A stretch of DNA of 62,062 nucleotides, taken from contig NZ_CALHVM010000055.1 of NCBI RefSeq assembly GCF_938039205.1, positions 1-62,062 of the forward strand, in the 5' to 3' direction. This DNA is from an uncultured Campylobacter sp. (lineage in GTDB: Bacteria > Campylobacterota > Campylobacteria > Campylobacterales > Campylobacteraceae). The notes under the pieces are model-generated. The model saw nothing but the letters and a program-made list of their open reading frames with translations, made no database searches and was not told the DNA's origin. Made by a program: the position numbers and the translations under genes. Positions 1-7,098 of this stretch are shown one piece after another. Numbering within the stretch: the first letter of the stretch is position 1; each line of letters opens with the position of its first letter.

Positions 1-916
1 CCTGCGCGAGCGCTAGTTTGCCGTTATCTAGGGCTTTTTGCGCCTGATAGAGATCGACGTCCATCGGATAGGGCGCGACCGAGATCACGATATCTGCCTT
101 GCGCGGGATATTTACGCAAAAGACCTCGTCTGCCTTTTTCACGCAGTCGTAAAAGCTGTCGTTTAGGTGTCCCGCACTCGCGTAATACACGCCGTGCTCG
201 CTATCAAGCACCGTCTGGATCGAAAAAACGTCGATGTGCGCGAGCACCTTCATCGCGTCGATCATATCTTCATGCACGGGGTTACCCTCTAGGCGCAGCG
301 CCTGCGCGTCGGAGCTTAGGGCGAGCTTGTGGTTTTGCGTGATGCTCTCATAAGACGCGGTGCCCGGCAAAAAGGCCTTTCTACCGCCGGTGTAGCCCGC
401 AAAATAGTGCGGCTCGACCGAGCCTATGACGATCACCTTTTTCGCTTCGGCCACGATTTTGTTTAGATACATCTGCGTGCCGTTTTTGGACTCGCCTAAA
501 AAGACCATCTCGTCGTGCTTGGAGTCGTGATCGTGAACTTCGTTTTTGGCGTTAAGCTCGGCGTAAATTTCTTTGCCAAATATCATCTCGTACTCATCGA
601 GCGTACCCTCTCTATGGCAGCCCGTGGCGATGATGAAAATTTTATTTTTATCGCGGATTTTCGGGTAAATTTGCTTTAAAACTTTTGCCGTCGGCGTGGG
701 CCTGGTGCCGTCGTTTACGATGATGACGATCTTTTCGTCGCCCGCGATAAACTCGTCAAAGCTTTTTTGATTTATCGGATTTGCCAGAGCCTTTGCGATG
801 AGCGCCGTTTCGTCAAATTTAGCCACGGGGTTTGGATCGAAAACGCCGAGCAAATTTTTCTCGTTTATCTCTAGATTTAGATGATCATCTTTGCCGTATG
901 CGATAGGGATTTGCAT
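1..916 (-). CDS. LarA-like nickel-dependent racemase family protein (DUF2088), C-terminus cut off by window edge
   Basis: The reading frame starts at an ATG complementary to 914-916, behind the strong ribosome site AAGGAGG, and runs off the left edge after about 305 codons. The usual length is about 420-430, so the C-terminal part is missing. Visible family motifs are DGTRPTP near residue 65, GCHR near residue 105 and GYTGGRKAFLPG near residue 180. These are typical of LarA/DUF2088 proteins, which carry out lactate racemisation or related 2-hydroxyacid epimerisation with a nickel pincer cofactor. The gene is divergent from dcuB, which fits a role in organic acid use. Many DUF2088 proteins are not lactate racemases, so the substrate is open. 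Confidence 0.8.
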   Translation of the reverse strand, partial: MQIPIAYGKDDHLNLEINEKNLLGVFDPNPVAKFDETALIAKALANPINQKSFDEFIAGDEKIVIIVNDGTRPTPTAKVLKQIYPKIRDKNKIFIIATGCHREGTLDEYEMIFGKEIYAELNAKNEVHDHDSKHDEMVFLGESKNGTQMYLNKIVAEAKKVIVIGSVEPHYFAGYTGGRKAFLPGTASYESITQNHKLALSSDAQALRLEGNPVHEDMIDAMKVLAHIDVFSIQTVLDSEHGVYYASAGHLNDSFYDCVKKADEVFCVNIPRKADIVISVAPYPMDVDLYQAQKALDNGKLALAQ

Positions 917-957
917 ATTTCCTCCTTAAGCAGATTTATTAATTTTTTTGTCTTGGG

Positions 958-963
958 ATTATA
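958..963 (-). promoter_or_regulatory. -10 box of the LarA-like gene
   Basis: TATAAT on the minus strand, 42 nt upstream of the ATG, inside an AT-rich stretch. Campylobacter housekeeping promoters rely mainly on the -10 box. Predicted by eye. Confidence 0.55.
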
Positions 964-1095
964 TATCAAATTTTCTTTTAAATGCATTTAGATCGATTAA
1001 ATTTGACTGGCGGCACATCAAATTTGGTTAAATATATGATTAATACTTACAAATGTATTTTTAATTTTTTTATTAGTATTTAATTTTAATATTTA

Positions 1096-1101
1096 TATAA
1101 T
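1096..1101 (+). promoter_or_regulatory. -10 box of dcuB
   Basis: A perfect TATAAT 30 nt upstream of the dcuB ATG, preceded by a T/A-rich periodic tract as in Campylobacter sigma-70 promoters. The SD AAGGAG lies just ahead of the start. Confidence 0.6.
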
Positions 1102-1130
1102 CGCGGCGTAATTTCCAAAAAGGAGAACAA

Positions 1131-2810
1131 ATGGAATTCCTAACCAGTTTGAGTGAAAGCACTCAGTTCACTCTACAACTAATCGTAGTGCTCGGATGTT
1201 TATTCTACGGCGCTAAAAAAGGCGGTATGGCTCTAGGCGTACTAGGCGGTATCGGTCTTGTTATCTTGGTGTTTGCATTCGGTATGAAGCCAGGCAAACC
1301 AGCAGTAGACGTCATCCTAACGATCCTAGCCGTCGTCGTAGCAAGCGCTACGCTGCAAGCTGCAGGTGGTCTTGACGTTATGCTTCAGATAGCGGAAAAA
1401 GCGCTAAGAAAAAATCCTAAATTCGTCTGTATCCTAGCTCCTATTTGCGGCTGGACGCTAACGGTTCTATGCGGCACCGGACACACGGTTTATACGCTGC
1501 TACCGATCATCTACGACGTATCTATCAAAAGCGGCATCCGTCCGGAAAGACCGCTGGCTGCTACTACGATCTCGTCTCAGCTAGCCATCATCGCTAGCCC
1601 GGTTTCGGTTGCGGGCGTATCTATGGTCGCCGTTTTGCTAGGCACTGGCACAGTTCATATCGATGGATTTACTAGCTACGTGGATCTACTAAAAGTAACT
1701 ATCCCGTCAACCTTTATCGGTATGCTTATCATCGGTACTTACTCGATTTTTAGAGGTAAAGACCTAGATAAAGACCCTGATTTCCAAGAGAGGATCAAAG
1801 ACCCTGAGCAAAGAAAATATATCTACGGCTCAGACGAATCTCACTCTCTAATCGGCGCAAAACTCCCTGCTAAACAGTGGAACGTGATGTGGATATTCCT
1901 AGCTACTATCGCTATCGTGGCGGTTCTAGGCTACTATAAACAACTACGCCCTAGCTGGACTAGCAACGTCCCTGGCAAATCTATCGAAATCGTAGTAGGT
2001 GAAAAAGTAGTTAAAAACATCACCGTAAAAGACGGACAAGTAGTCTCTACCGTAGATGGTAGCAAAGTCGTCTCAAACGTAAAAGACAGTAAAGTAAAAG
2101 ACGCTACTAAATTTACGAACGTAGAAGTCCTAGATAAAGACAAAAAAGTAACTCAAACTATCGTGCTTCAAGACGGCAATGTAGTTATCACTAAAGAGGG
2201 TAAAACCGAAACCGTCGCAAACGCTAGCATCGTAGTAAAAGATACTATGAAAAAGACCGCCCCTCTAGGCATGGTAGATACGATCCAAATTTTCATGCTA
2301 CTAGCCGCGTCTATCATGATGATCTACTCAGGCATAAAGGCTGCCAAGATCGCTCAAAACGAGATCTTCCACAGCGGTATGGTTGCGCTCGTAGCGATTT
2401 ACGGCATAAGCTGGATGGCCGATACGATGTTCCACTCTCACATCGAGATGCTAAAAGGCTCGCTAGGAGAGGTGATGAGGGCCTATCCGTGGATGTATAT
2501 CGTAGTAGGTATGCTGATTTCTAAGTTCCTAAACTCTCAAGCAGCAGCTGCTGCGACATTCGTACCGCTTGCGGTTCAGATCGGCGTGGATCCAGGTATC
2601 ATCGTCGCGTTTGCTACGGCTTGCTACGGATACTTTATCCTTCCTACATATCCGAGCGACCTTGCCGCGATCCAGTTTGACCGCTCAGGTACGACAAAGA
2701 TCGGCAAATACGTCATCAACCACAGCTTCATCATCCCTGGCCTTATCGGCGTGTTTAGCTCGTGCGCGGTGGGTTGGGTGCTAGCTAACCTTTACGGATT
2801 TATTAAATAA
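1131..2810 (+). CDS. dcuB: Anaerobic C4-dicarboxylate transporter DcuB with large extra loop
   Basis: Dcu-family inner-membrane exchanger that imports fumarate, malate or aspartate and exports succinate during fumarate respiration. It is close to E. coli DcuB along its length (for example GGLDVMLQIAEK, LCGTGHTVYT, IRPERP, FRGKDLDKD, LPTYPSDLAAIQFDRSG). The protein is 559 residues against about 446 for the family. The excess is one hydrophilic segment at about residues 275-376, between the LRPS motif and the next membrane helix, rich in V/T/K/D alternation that suggests beta strands. Codons in the insert look like the rest of the gene. It is a monocistronic unit with its own -10 box and terminator. 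The family call is firm; the role of the insert is unknown. Confidence 0.93.
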   Translation: MEFLTSLSESTQFTLQLIVVLGCLFYGAKKGGMALGVLGGIGLVILVFAFGMKPGKPAVDVILTILAVVVASATLQAAGGLDVMLQIAEKALRKNPKFVCILAPICGWTLTVLCGTGHTVYTLLPIIYDVSIKSGIRPERPLAATTISSQLAIIASPVSVAGVSMVAVLLGTGTVHIDGFTSYVDLLKVTIPSTFIGMLIIGTYSIFRGKDLDKDPDFQERIKDPEQRKYIYGSDESHSLIGAKLPAKQWNVMWIFLATIAIVAVLGYYKQLRPSWTSNVPGKSIEIVVGEKVVKNITVKDGQVVSTVDGSKVVSNVKDSKVKDATKFTNVEVLDKDKKVTQTIVLQDGNVVITKEGKTETVANASIVVKDTMKKTAPLGMVDTIQIFMLLAASIMMIYSGIKAAKIAQNEIFHSGMVALVAIYGISWMADTMFHSHIEMLKGSLGEVMRAYPWMYIVVGMLISKFLNSQAAAAATFVPLAVQIGVDPGIIVAFATACYGYFILPTYPSDLAAIQFDRSGTTKIGKYVINHSFIIPGLIGVFSSCAVGWVLANLYGFIK

Positions 2811-2821
2811 TTTTGCTTTTA

Positions 2822-2850
2822 GACAAGCTGCCTTTGCGGCTTGTCTTTTT
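2822..2850 (+). terminator. Rho-independent terminator of dcuB
   Basis: A 10-bp stem (2822-2831 with 2836-2845, one G-T wobble), tetraloop CTTT, then TTTTT. It lies 11 nt after the dcuB stop. Confidence 0.85.
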
Positions 2851-3005
2851 CCTTTATACTTCGTTGGAAACTCGGTCGTCTTCGGTCACGGACGACTAGT
2901 CCGCTCCCTTGCCTCCGTCGTTTCCGCCTCGTCTAAAGAAAAAATACTTCGCCTTATCGTTTTACGTTCAAATTTGAAGTCAAATTTGCAAATTTCGGTC
3001 TTAAA

Positions 3006-3263
3006 TTTTACCTGCCGAGACCCGCGCCGCAAAATCGATAAATTTAAAATTTGCGACGCTTTGCGCAAGCAAAGCTATGTCGCCACCTTAAAAGCGTCGT
3101 AGGGGGAGGGGAGCGACTTCGCAATTTAAGCCCCCACCCCCTTTACAACAAAGTAAAAAACAACCTTAAACGGTTGTTTTTTACTCAAAGAACTTAATTT
3201 ACAATGCTAAATTTGATAAAACCAAATTTAGCGCCTTAAAGGTGCGGGTCTCGGCGAGTAAAA
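3006..3263. repeat. Inverted-repeat-bounded element, possibly MITE-like
   Basis: Arms at 3006-3025 and 3244-3263 match in 18 of 20 positions in inverted orientation. The central part of each arm reads GCCGAGACCCGC or its complement. No transposase lies inside and no clear target-site duplication is visible. Confidence 0.4.
3153..3184. terminator. Perfect 13-bp hairpin, bidirectional terminator-like
   Basis: GTAAAAAACAACC and its exact complement, separated by a 6-nt loop. The A-run on one side and T-run on the other give a terminator shape on both strands. It sits between dcuB (+) and flhB (-), which converge here. Confidence 0.6.
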
Positions 3264-3348
3264 TTCTAAAATTTATTCAAATTTGAGCGGCGCAAATTTG
3301 ACTCCAAATTTGGCTTCAAATTTACAGCTAAAAAGTCAAATTTAAATT

Positions 3349-4425
3349 TCACTTCAGCCTATCGCCGAATTTTTGTTTGTCGCTCATATAGACGAAGCTT
3401 AGCACCTCGGCGACGGCGCGAAAGAGCTCCGCAGGTATCATATCGTTTACCTCGCACATCTTGTATAGCTCGCGCGCTAGCGGCGGATTTTCGACGATTT
3501 TGACGTTATTTTGCACTCCGATTTGCTTGATGCGAAGCGCTAGAAAATCCACGCCTTTAGCGAGGATCACTGGCGCTTTTTCCTTTGTTTTGTCGTAGCG
3601 AAGCGCGACGGCGTAGTGGGTCGGGTTTGTGATGATGACGTCTGCTTGCGGGATATTTTGCATCATTCTATTGCGCGCGGCTCGCATTTGCAGCTGGCGG
3701 ATGCGACCTTTTACCTGCGGGTCGCCCTCCATCTGTTTGTATTCGTCCTTGATTTCTTGCTTGCTCATGCGCAGGTCGCGAAAATACTGAAAACGCACGA
3801 TCAGCACGTCAAGAAGCCCGATGATAAACATCACGATGAGCATCACGGCGGCTAAAATCAGCATTTTTTCTTTTAGCCACGCTAGCTGCGCCGCCATCGA
3901 GAAAAACAGCGTATGCGGCAACTCTTTGATAAAGCTTAAAAACATCAAAAATCCGACCGTAAAAACCGCCGTGACCTTGAGCACCATTTTGATGCCGTCT
4001 ATCAGTTTTTTAAGAGAAAAGAGATTTTTGAGCCCTTTTATCGGATTGATTTTGTTTAAATTTGGCTCTAAAGGCTTGGTTGTGAATATAAATCCAAACT
4101 GCATGAGGTTGGCGACGACGCCCGCGATCGCGATGCAAACGGCGATAGGTAGGATGATGAGCAGCGTGCGAAATATCGTCGTGATCGCGACGCTAAAGAG
4201 TAGCTTGCGCGTAAACTCCTGGCCGATTAGACTCTGATAGTAGTTATACAGCGTGAAAAACTGATCGCCGATGAAGCCAAGAAGTGCCACAACGACAAAG
4301 ATCGCGACCGCGAGCGTGACGAAGCCGGCTAGGTCTTGGCTTTTGGGGACGTTGCCGTCCTTGCGCGCGTCTTCGATCTTTTTGGAGGTGGGTTCTTCGG
4401 TTTTTTCTTGGTCTTCGCCTGCCAT
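3349..4425 (-). CDS. flhB: Flagellar type III export protein FlhB
   Basis: Membrane component of the flagellar export gate that switches substrate specificity from rod/hook to filament proteins. The N-terminus EKTEEPTSKKIEDARKDG is the family signature. About four hydrophobic helices follow (roughly residues 30-55, 80-110, 145-165 and 185-210), then a cytoplasmic domain with the self-cleavage motif NPTH near residue 266. The length of 358 is normal. It is transcribed alone, divergent from the gene at 4515. In Campylobacter, FlhB is also needed for sigma-54-dependent flagellar gene expression (known for the genus, not visible here). Confidence 0.96.
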   Translation of the reverse strand: MAGEDQEKTEEPTSKKIEDARKDGNVPKSQDLAGFVTLAVAIFVVVALLGFIGDQFFTLYNYYQSLIGQEFTRKLLFSVAITTIFRTLLIILPIAVCIAIAGVVANLMQFGFIFTTKPLEPNLNKINPIKGLKNLFSLKKLIDGIKMVLKVTAVFTVGFLMFLSFIKELPHTLFFSMAAQLAWLKEKMLILAAVMLIVMFIIGLLDVLIVRFQYFRDLRMSKQEIKDEYKQMEGDPQVKGRIRQLQMRAARNRMMQNIPQADVIITNPTHYAVALRYDKTKEKAPVILAKGVDFLALRIKQIGVQNNVKIVENPPLARELYKMCEVNDMIPAELFRAVAEVLSFVYMSDKQKFGDRLK

Positions 4426-4455
4426 CTCTATCCTGAGTTTGCTTAAATTTGGGCG

Positions 4456-4461
4456 ATTATA
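4456..4461 (-). promoter_or_regulatory. -10 box of flhB
   Basis: TATAAT on the minus strand, about 31 nt upstream of the flhB ATG, in the divergent flhB/4515 spacer. Confidence 0.5.
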
Positions 4462-4486
4462 CCTAAAACGAGGTTAAATTTTACGC

Positions 4487-4492
4487 TACAAT
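4487..4492 (+). promoter_or_regulatory. -10 box of the 4515 gene
   Basis: TACAAT 22 nt upstream of the ATG at 4515, so the leader would be very short. Weak but well placed. Confidence 0.4.
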
Positions 4493-4514
4493 TGCCTAAA
4501 TTTAAAGGAATAAA

Positions 4515-5126
4515 ATGCAAAAGCTTGACGATCACGTAAGCGAGTGGTTTGGGCAGATGAAGGCGCGCAACGAGGCTGCCGCGGATCACTTCAAAAGCCG
4601 CAAAATCCCCTACGACGAGTCAAATTTGATAGAGGTTTTGCAAAGCTCGCAGGATAAATTTGACCTCCTTTGGGCTACTATCGCCTTGCGCGAGCTAGGC
4701 ACGGTGCGTGCGATACCCGCTCTAAAATGCGCCGCCAAATTTAAAAGTCTAGATGTACAAGGCAATGCGGCTCTAACTACCGCGTTTTTAGCTGACGGCG
4801 TCGAGAACGGCTTTTTGGCGAGTTTGCTTTCTTGCAAAGAGTACCGCGCTAAATTTTACGCAATGACGGGGATTTTATATAAAGAGGACGGGGCGCACTC
4901 GGCCTTGCCTTTTGTTTTGGAGTATTCGGCCAGGGCTACTAAAGGCGGCAAGGCGCTTTCCAAAACGCCGTGCGAAGGGCTAGACTGGCTCTATCTGGCC
5001 AGATACGGCGCGCATTTGCCCCTGGCGCAAGAAGTTTTTGATAAAATAAATAAAAATAGGGAGTATGTAGATGAAAACGTTTTTGCAAGACTCGCAGGAG
5101 AATTCCCGCAAATTTTCACAATCTAA
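4515..5126 (+). CDS. Conserved-looking hypothetical protein, HEAT-like alpha-helical
   Basis: A protein of 203 residues with no signal peptide or membrane helix. It is mostly short amphipathic helices with a HEAT-repeat-like pattern (for example ATIALRELGTVRAIPALKCA around residues 55-75, then NAALTTAFLADG). The SD AAAGGA precedes the ATG. Its 3' end overlaps the next gene by 56 nt in another frame, so the two are probably translationally linked. It could be a scaffold or adaptor; no enzymatic motif is visible and I do not recognise the family. Confidence 0.75.
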   Translation: MQKLDDHVSEWFGQMKARNEAAADHFKSRKIPYDESNLIEVLQSSQDKFDLLWATIALRELGTVRAIPALKCAAKFKSLDVQGNAALTTAFLADGVENGFLASLLSCKEYRAKFYAMTGILYKEDGAHSALPFVLEYSARATKGGKALSKTPCEGLDWLYLARYGAHLPLAQEVFDKINKNREYVDENVFARLAGEFPQIFTI

Positions 5127-6069
5127 AAAACCGCAAAAAAGCGAAACCGAGCTGCTTTTGGACGAGTGCGGCGAAGTTTTAGCTAAGCTAAAAAAGAAAA
5201 ATTTGAGCGAGCGCGAGTTTTTGTGCGAGTTGATAAAACTGATGGCTTTTTCGATACCGCAAATTCCTTATGAAATTTGGCTGGAAAAATGTATAGAAAG
5301 CGGCGATGTGGAGGCTCTAAACGATCTAGTTTTTCAGTACGCCAGAAACGAGCTGCTACCGGGCTGCGAGGGCGGGTACGATCAGTGTGAGAGGCTTATT
5401 CATTCGTTTCTTGCGCTGGCGTGCGGCGACATGAACGGCGTAAAAAACGTAATGACGCACTCTATGCCGCCTAGTACGAACGGATATAGATTTTTATGCG
5501 TGATGAGCGATCTGGTTTCGGCGCTGCTATGGGACGATAAAAAATCGCTCGAGCCCGCACTGAAAAAAGCGCGTAGATTTGCGGACTCCAAAAAGCCGAT
5601 AAATGAAAGAGAAGCGGTAAAATTCGTCCTTGCCTTGCACGAAAAAGACGCGGCCGCGATGAGCGAGAGTTTGAGTAATTTTTGTGTAAAAGTTGCCAGA
5701 ACCGCCGCGCCGCAATTTGAAAAGAGGATTAGCTTTTTCGCGCACGGACTTTATGCCTTGGCGCATTACCTCTTGTCTTTTGAGATTTTTGAGCGCATTA
5801 GCTTGCCGAAAGCTAAAAATTTCAGCGTAATTTACGCAAAAAGGCTTTTGGGCGGCGAACCGGCGCAGCCAAAATTATATTTTAGCTTTCCGCCGGAATT
5901 TGACGTTTTTAATCAAATTTTAAACGCGCCGCCGGCTAAAACAGTGCTTTATAAGCCTTTTGACGGGCCTTCGCCGAGCGATCAAATACGGTTTCTCGAT
6001 CACGACGCGATGGTCGAAAATTTGGCGGATGAAATTTTAAAAGCTGGGGCATTAAACCAAAATTTATAA
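5071..6069 (+). CDS. Hypothetical protein overlapping the upstream gene
   Basis: A 332-residue soluble, helix-rich protein with no signal peptide. The start is ATG 5071, preceded by GGGAG at 7 nt spacing, inside the upstream coding region. No later start has as good a ribosome site. The sequence contains a short Cys-containing stretch (GCEGGYDQCERLIH near residue 100) but no motif I can name. It forms a two-gene unit with the 4515 gene, immediately upstream of rplU. Function unknown. Confidence 0.72.
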   Translation: MKTFLQDSQENSRKFSQSKKPQKSETELLLDECGEVLAKLKKKNLSEREFLCELIKLMAFSIPQIPYEIWLEKCIESGDVEALNDLVFQYARNELLPGCEGGYDQCERLIHSFLALACGDMNGVKNVMTHSMPPSTNGYRFLCVMSDLVSALLWDDKKSLEPALKKARRFADSKKPINEREAVKFVLALHEKDAAAMSESLSNFCVKVARTAAPQFEKRISFFAHGLYALAHYLLSFEIFERISLPKAKNFSVIYAKRLLGGEPAQPKLYFSFPPEFDVFNQILNAPPAKTVLYKPFDGPSPSDQIRFLDHDAMVENLADEILKAGALNQNL

Positions 6070-6170
6070 ATTTTTGGATATCATCCGTCTCTTACAACCA
6101 ACAAAGCTCCCCCAAGTCTTTTGAAATCCAAAAGCGCTTTTTGGTCTTACCAAATTTAGAAAGGTAGAGT

Positions 6171-6485
6171 ATGTCAAAATACGCTATATTTAAGCACGGC
6201 GGCAAGCAGTATCGCGTCAGCGAAGGCGAATATCTTAAGCTTGACCATTTCAGTGCTGAAGCAAAATCATCAGTCGAGATTACGGACGTTTTGTGCGTAA
6301 ACGACGGTGAAGTAAAGGTAGGCGCGCCGTTCGTAAAGGGTGCGAAAGTCGTTCTTGAAGTCGTAAACGAGGGCAAGGATAAAAAAGTCGTTATTTACAA
6401 AAAACGCAGACGCAAAGACTCAAAACTAAAACGCGGTTTTAGAAGACAGTTTACACGCGTAAAAGTCGTAAGTATCGCAGCTTAA
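6171..6485 (+). CDS. rplU: 50S ribosomal protein L21
   Basis: Large-subunit protein that binds 23S rRNA. It starts MSKYAIFKHGGKQYRVSEG, the canonical L21 N-terminus, and has the basic rRNA-binding stretch KKRRRKDSKLKRGFRR near residues 78-93. The length of 104 is normal. It is paired with rpmA 11 nt downstream, as in nearly all bacteria. A gap of 101 nt separates it from the upstream hypothetical gene, and a weak -10-like TATCAT lies at 6079-6084. Confidence 0.98.
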   Translation: MSKYAIFKHGGKQYRVSEGEYLKLDHFSAEAKSSVEITDVLCVNDGEVKVGAPFVKGAKVVLEVVNEGKDKKVVIYKKRRRKDSKLKRGFRRQFTRVKVVSIAA

Positions 6486-6496
6486 GGAGATAAGAA

Positions 6497-6754
6497 ATGG
6501 CACACAAAAAAGGTCAAGGCTCAACCCAGAATAACCGAGATAGTATCGGACGACGCTTAGGCGTTAAAAAATTCGGCGGCGAATTCGTTCGCGCGGGCAA
6601 CATCATCATCCGCCAGCGCGGTACCGCCACTCACGCGGGCAGCAACGTCGGTCTAGGCAAAGATCACACGATTTTCGCACTAATCGACGGTTTTGTTAAA
6701 TTCGAAAGACTAGATAAAAATAGAAAAAAAGTTTCTGTTTATCCCGCTGCGTAA
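6497..6754 (+). CDS. rpmA: 50S ribosomal protein L27
   Basis: Large-subunit protein whose N-terminal tail reaches the peptidyl transferase centre. It starts MAHKKGQGSTQNNRDS, so there is no Firmicute-type cleaved N-terminal extension. The motif GTATHAGSNVG is intact. It has 85 residues, the SD AAGGAG, and is cotranscribed with rplU. A terminator begins 5 nt after the stop. Confidence 0.98.
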   Translation: MAHKKGQGSTQNNRDSIGRRLGVKKFGGEFVRAGNIIIRQRGTATHAGSNVGLGKDHTIFALIDGFVKFERLDKNRKKVSVYPAA

Positions 6755-6759
6755 TCCTT

Positions 6760-6778
6760 GGGGCGAAAGCCCCTTTTT
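6760..6778 (+). terminator. Terminator of rplU-rpmA
   Basis: GGGGC-GAAA-GCCCC followed by TTTTT: a compact GNRA-loop hairpin directly after the rpmA stop. Confidence 0.85.
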
Positions 6779-6796
6779 AAAAATAACTCAATTTTC

Positions 6797-6991
6797 ATGA
6801 AATCTAAAGGTTTTTCTCGCTCAAAACGGCTTCGCTATCCCAACTCTCTTAGAAAAGATTTAAAATTTATCAAAAAATCTCGTATTAGAAACGATCGTCG
6901 CTCTATTCGTCAAATCCTGAAATTTGATCCAAACCGCGAAAATTTACCGCAAACGATCCGCATAAATAACGGTGCATGGCAAATCGTTTAA
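6797..6991 (+). CDS. Small highly basic hypothetical protein
   Basis: An open frame of 64 codons from ATG 6797, just after the rpmA terminator. About one third of residues are K or R (motifs KGFSRSKRLRYPNS, RIRNDRRS), suggesting nucleic acid or ribosome binding if it is made. A longer reading from a TTG at 6758 would place the terminator hairpin inside the gene, so ATG 6797 is preferred. It has no clear SD and no promoter of its own, and may depend on terminator read-through. It could be a chance frame. Confidence 0.4.
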   Translation: MKSKGFSRSKRLRYPNSLRKDLKFIKKSRIRNDRRSIRQILKFDPNRENLPQTIRINNGAWQIV

Positions 6992-7027
6992 ACTTTGCGG
7001 CAAATCAAATTTTAATTAATAAACCGA

Positions 7028-7033
7028 TATAAT
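7028..7033 (+). promoter_or_regulatory. -10 box of obgE
   Basis: TATAAT 65 nt upstream of the obgE ATG in an AT-rich spacer. Confidence 0.55.
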
Positions 7034-7098
7034 CCGAAAATTTCGCAAAATTACGAACCGAAAAATAATGAAATAAAATTTAAAAACTAAGGCAAAAA

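Larger units (their letters stand above)
2851..3348. other. Gene-free stretch with nested inverted repeats
   Basis: No convincing gene lies between the dcuB terminator and the flhB stop. The stretch holds several symmetries. An outer imperfect inverted repeat (3006-3025 with 3244-3263, 18 of 20 positions) brackets about 260 bp. Inside it is a G-rich run near 3101-3113 opposite a C-rich run near 3131-3141, and a perfect hairpin at 3153-3184. The organisation looks like a small non-coding repeat unit or a structured RNA. Copies elsewhere in the genome cannot be checked from this window. Confidence 0.5.

Noticed and set aside
2886..3068. 60-codon minus-strand frame in the dcuB-flhB gap
   Set aside because: No SD, unusual composition, and it lies across the inverted-repeat element.
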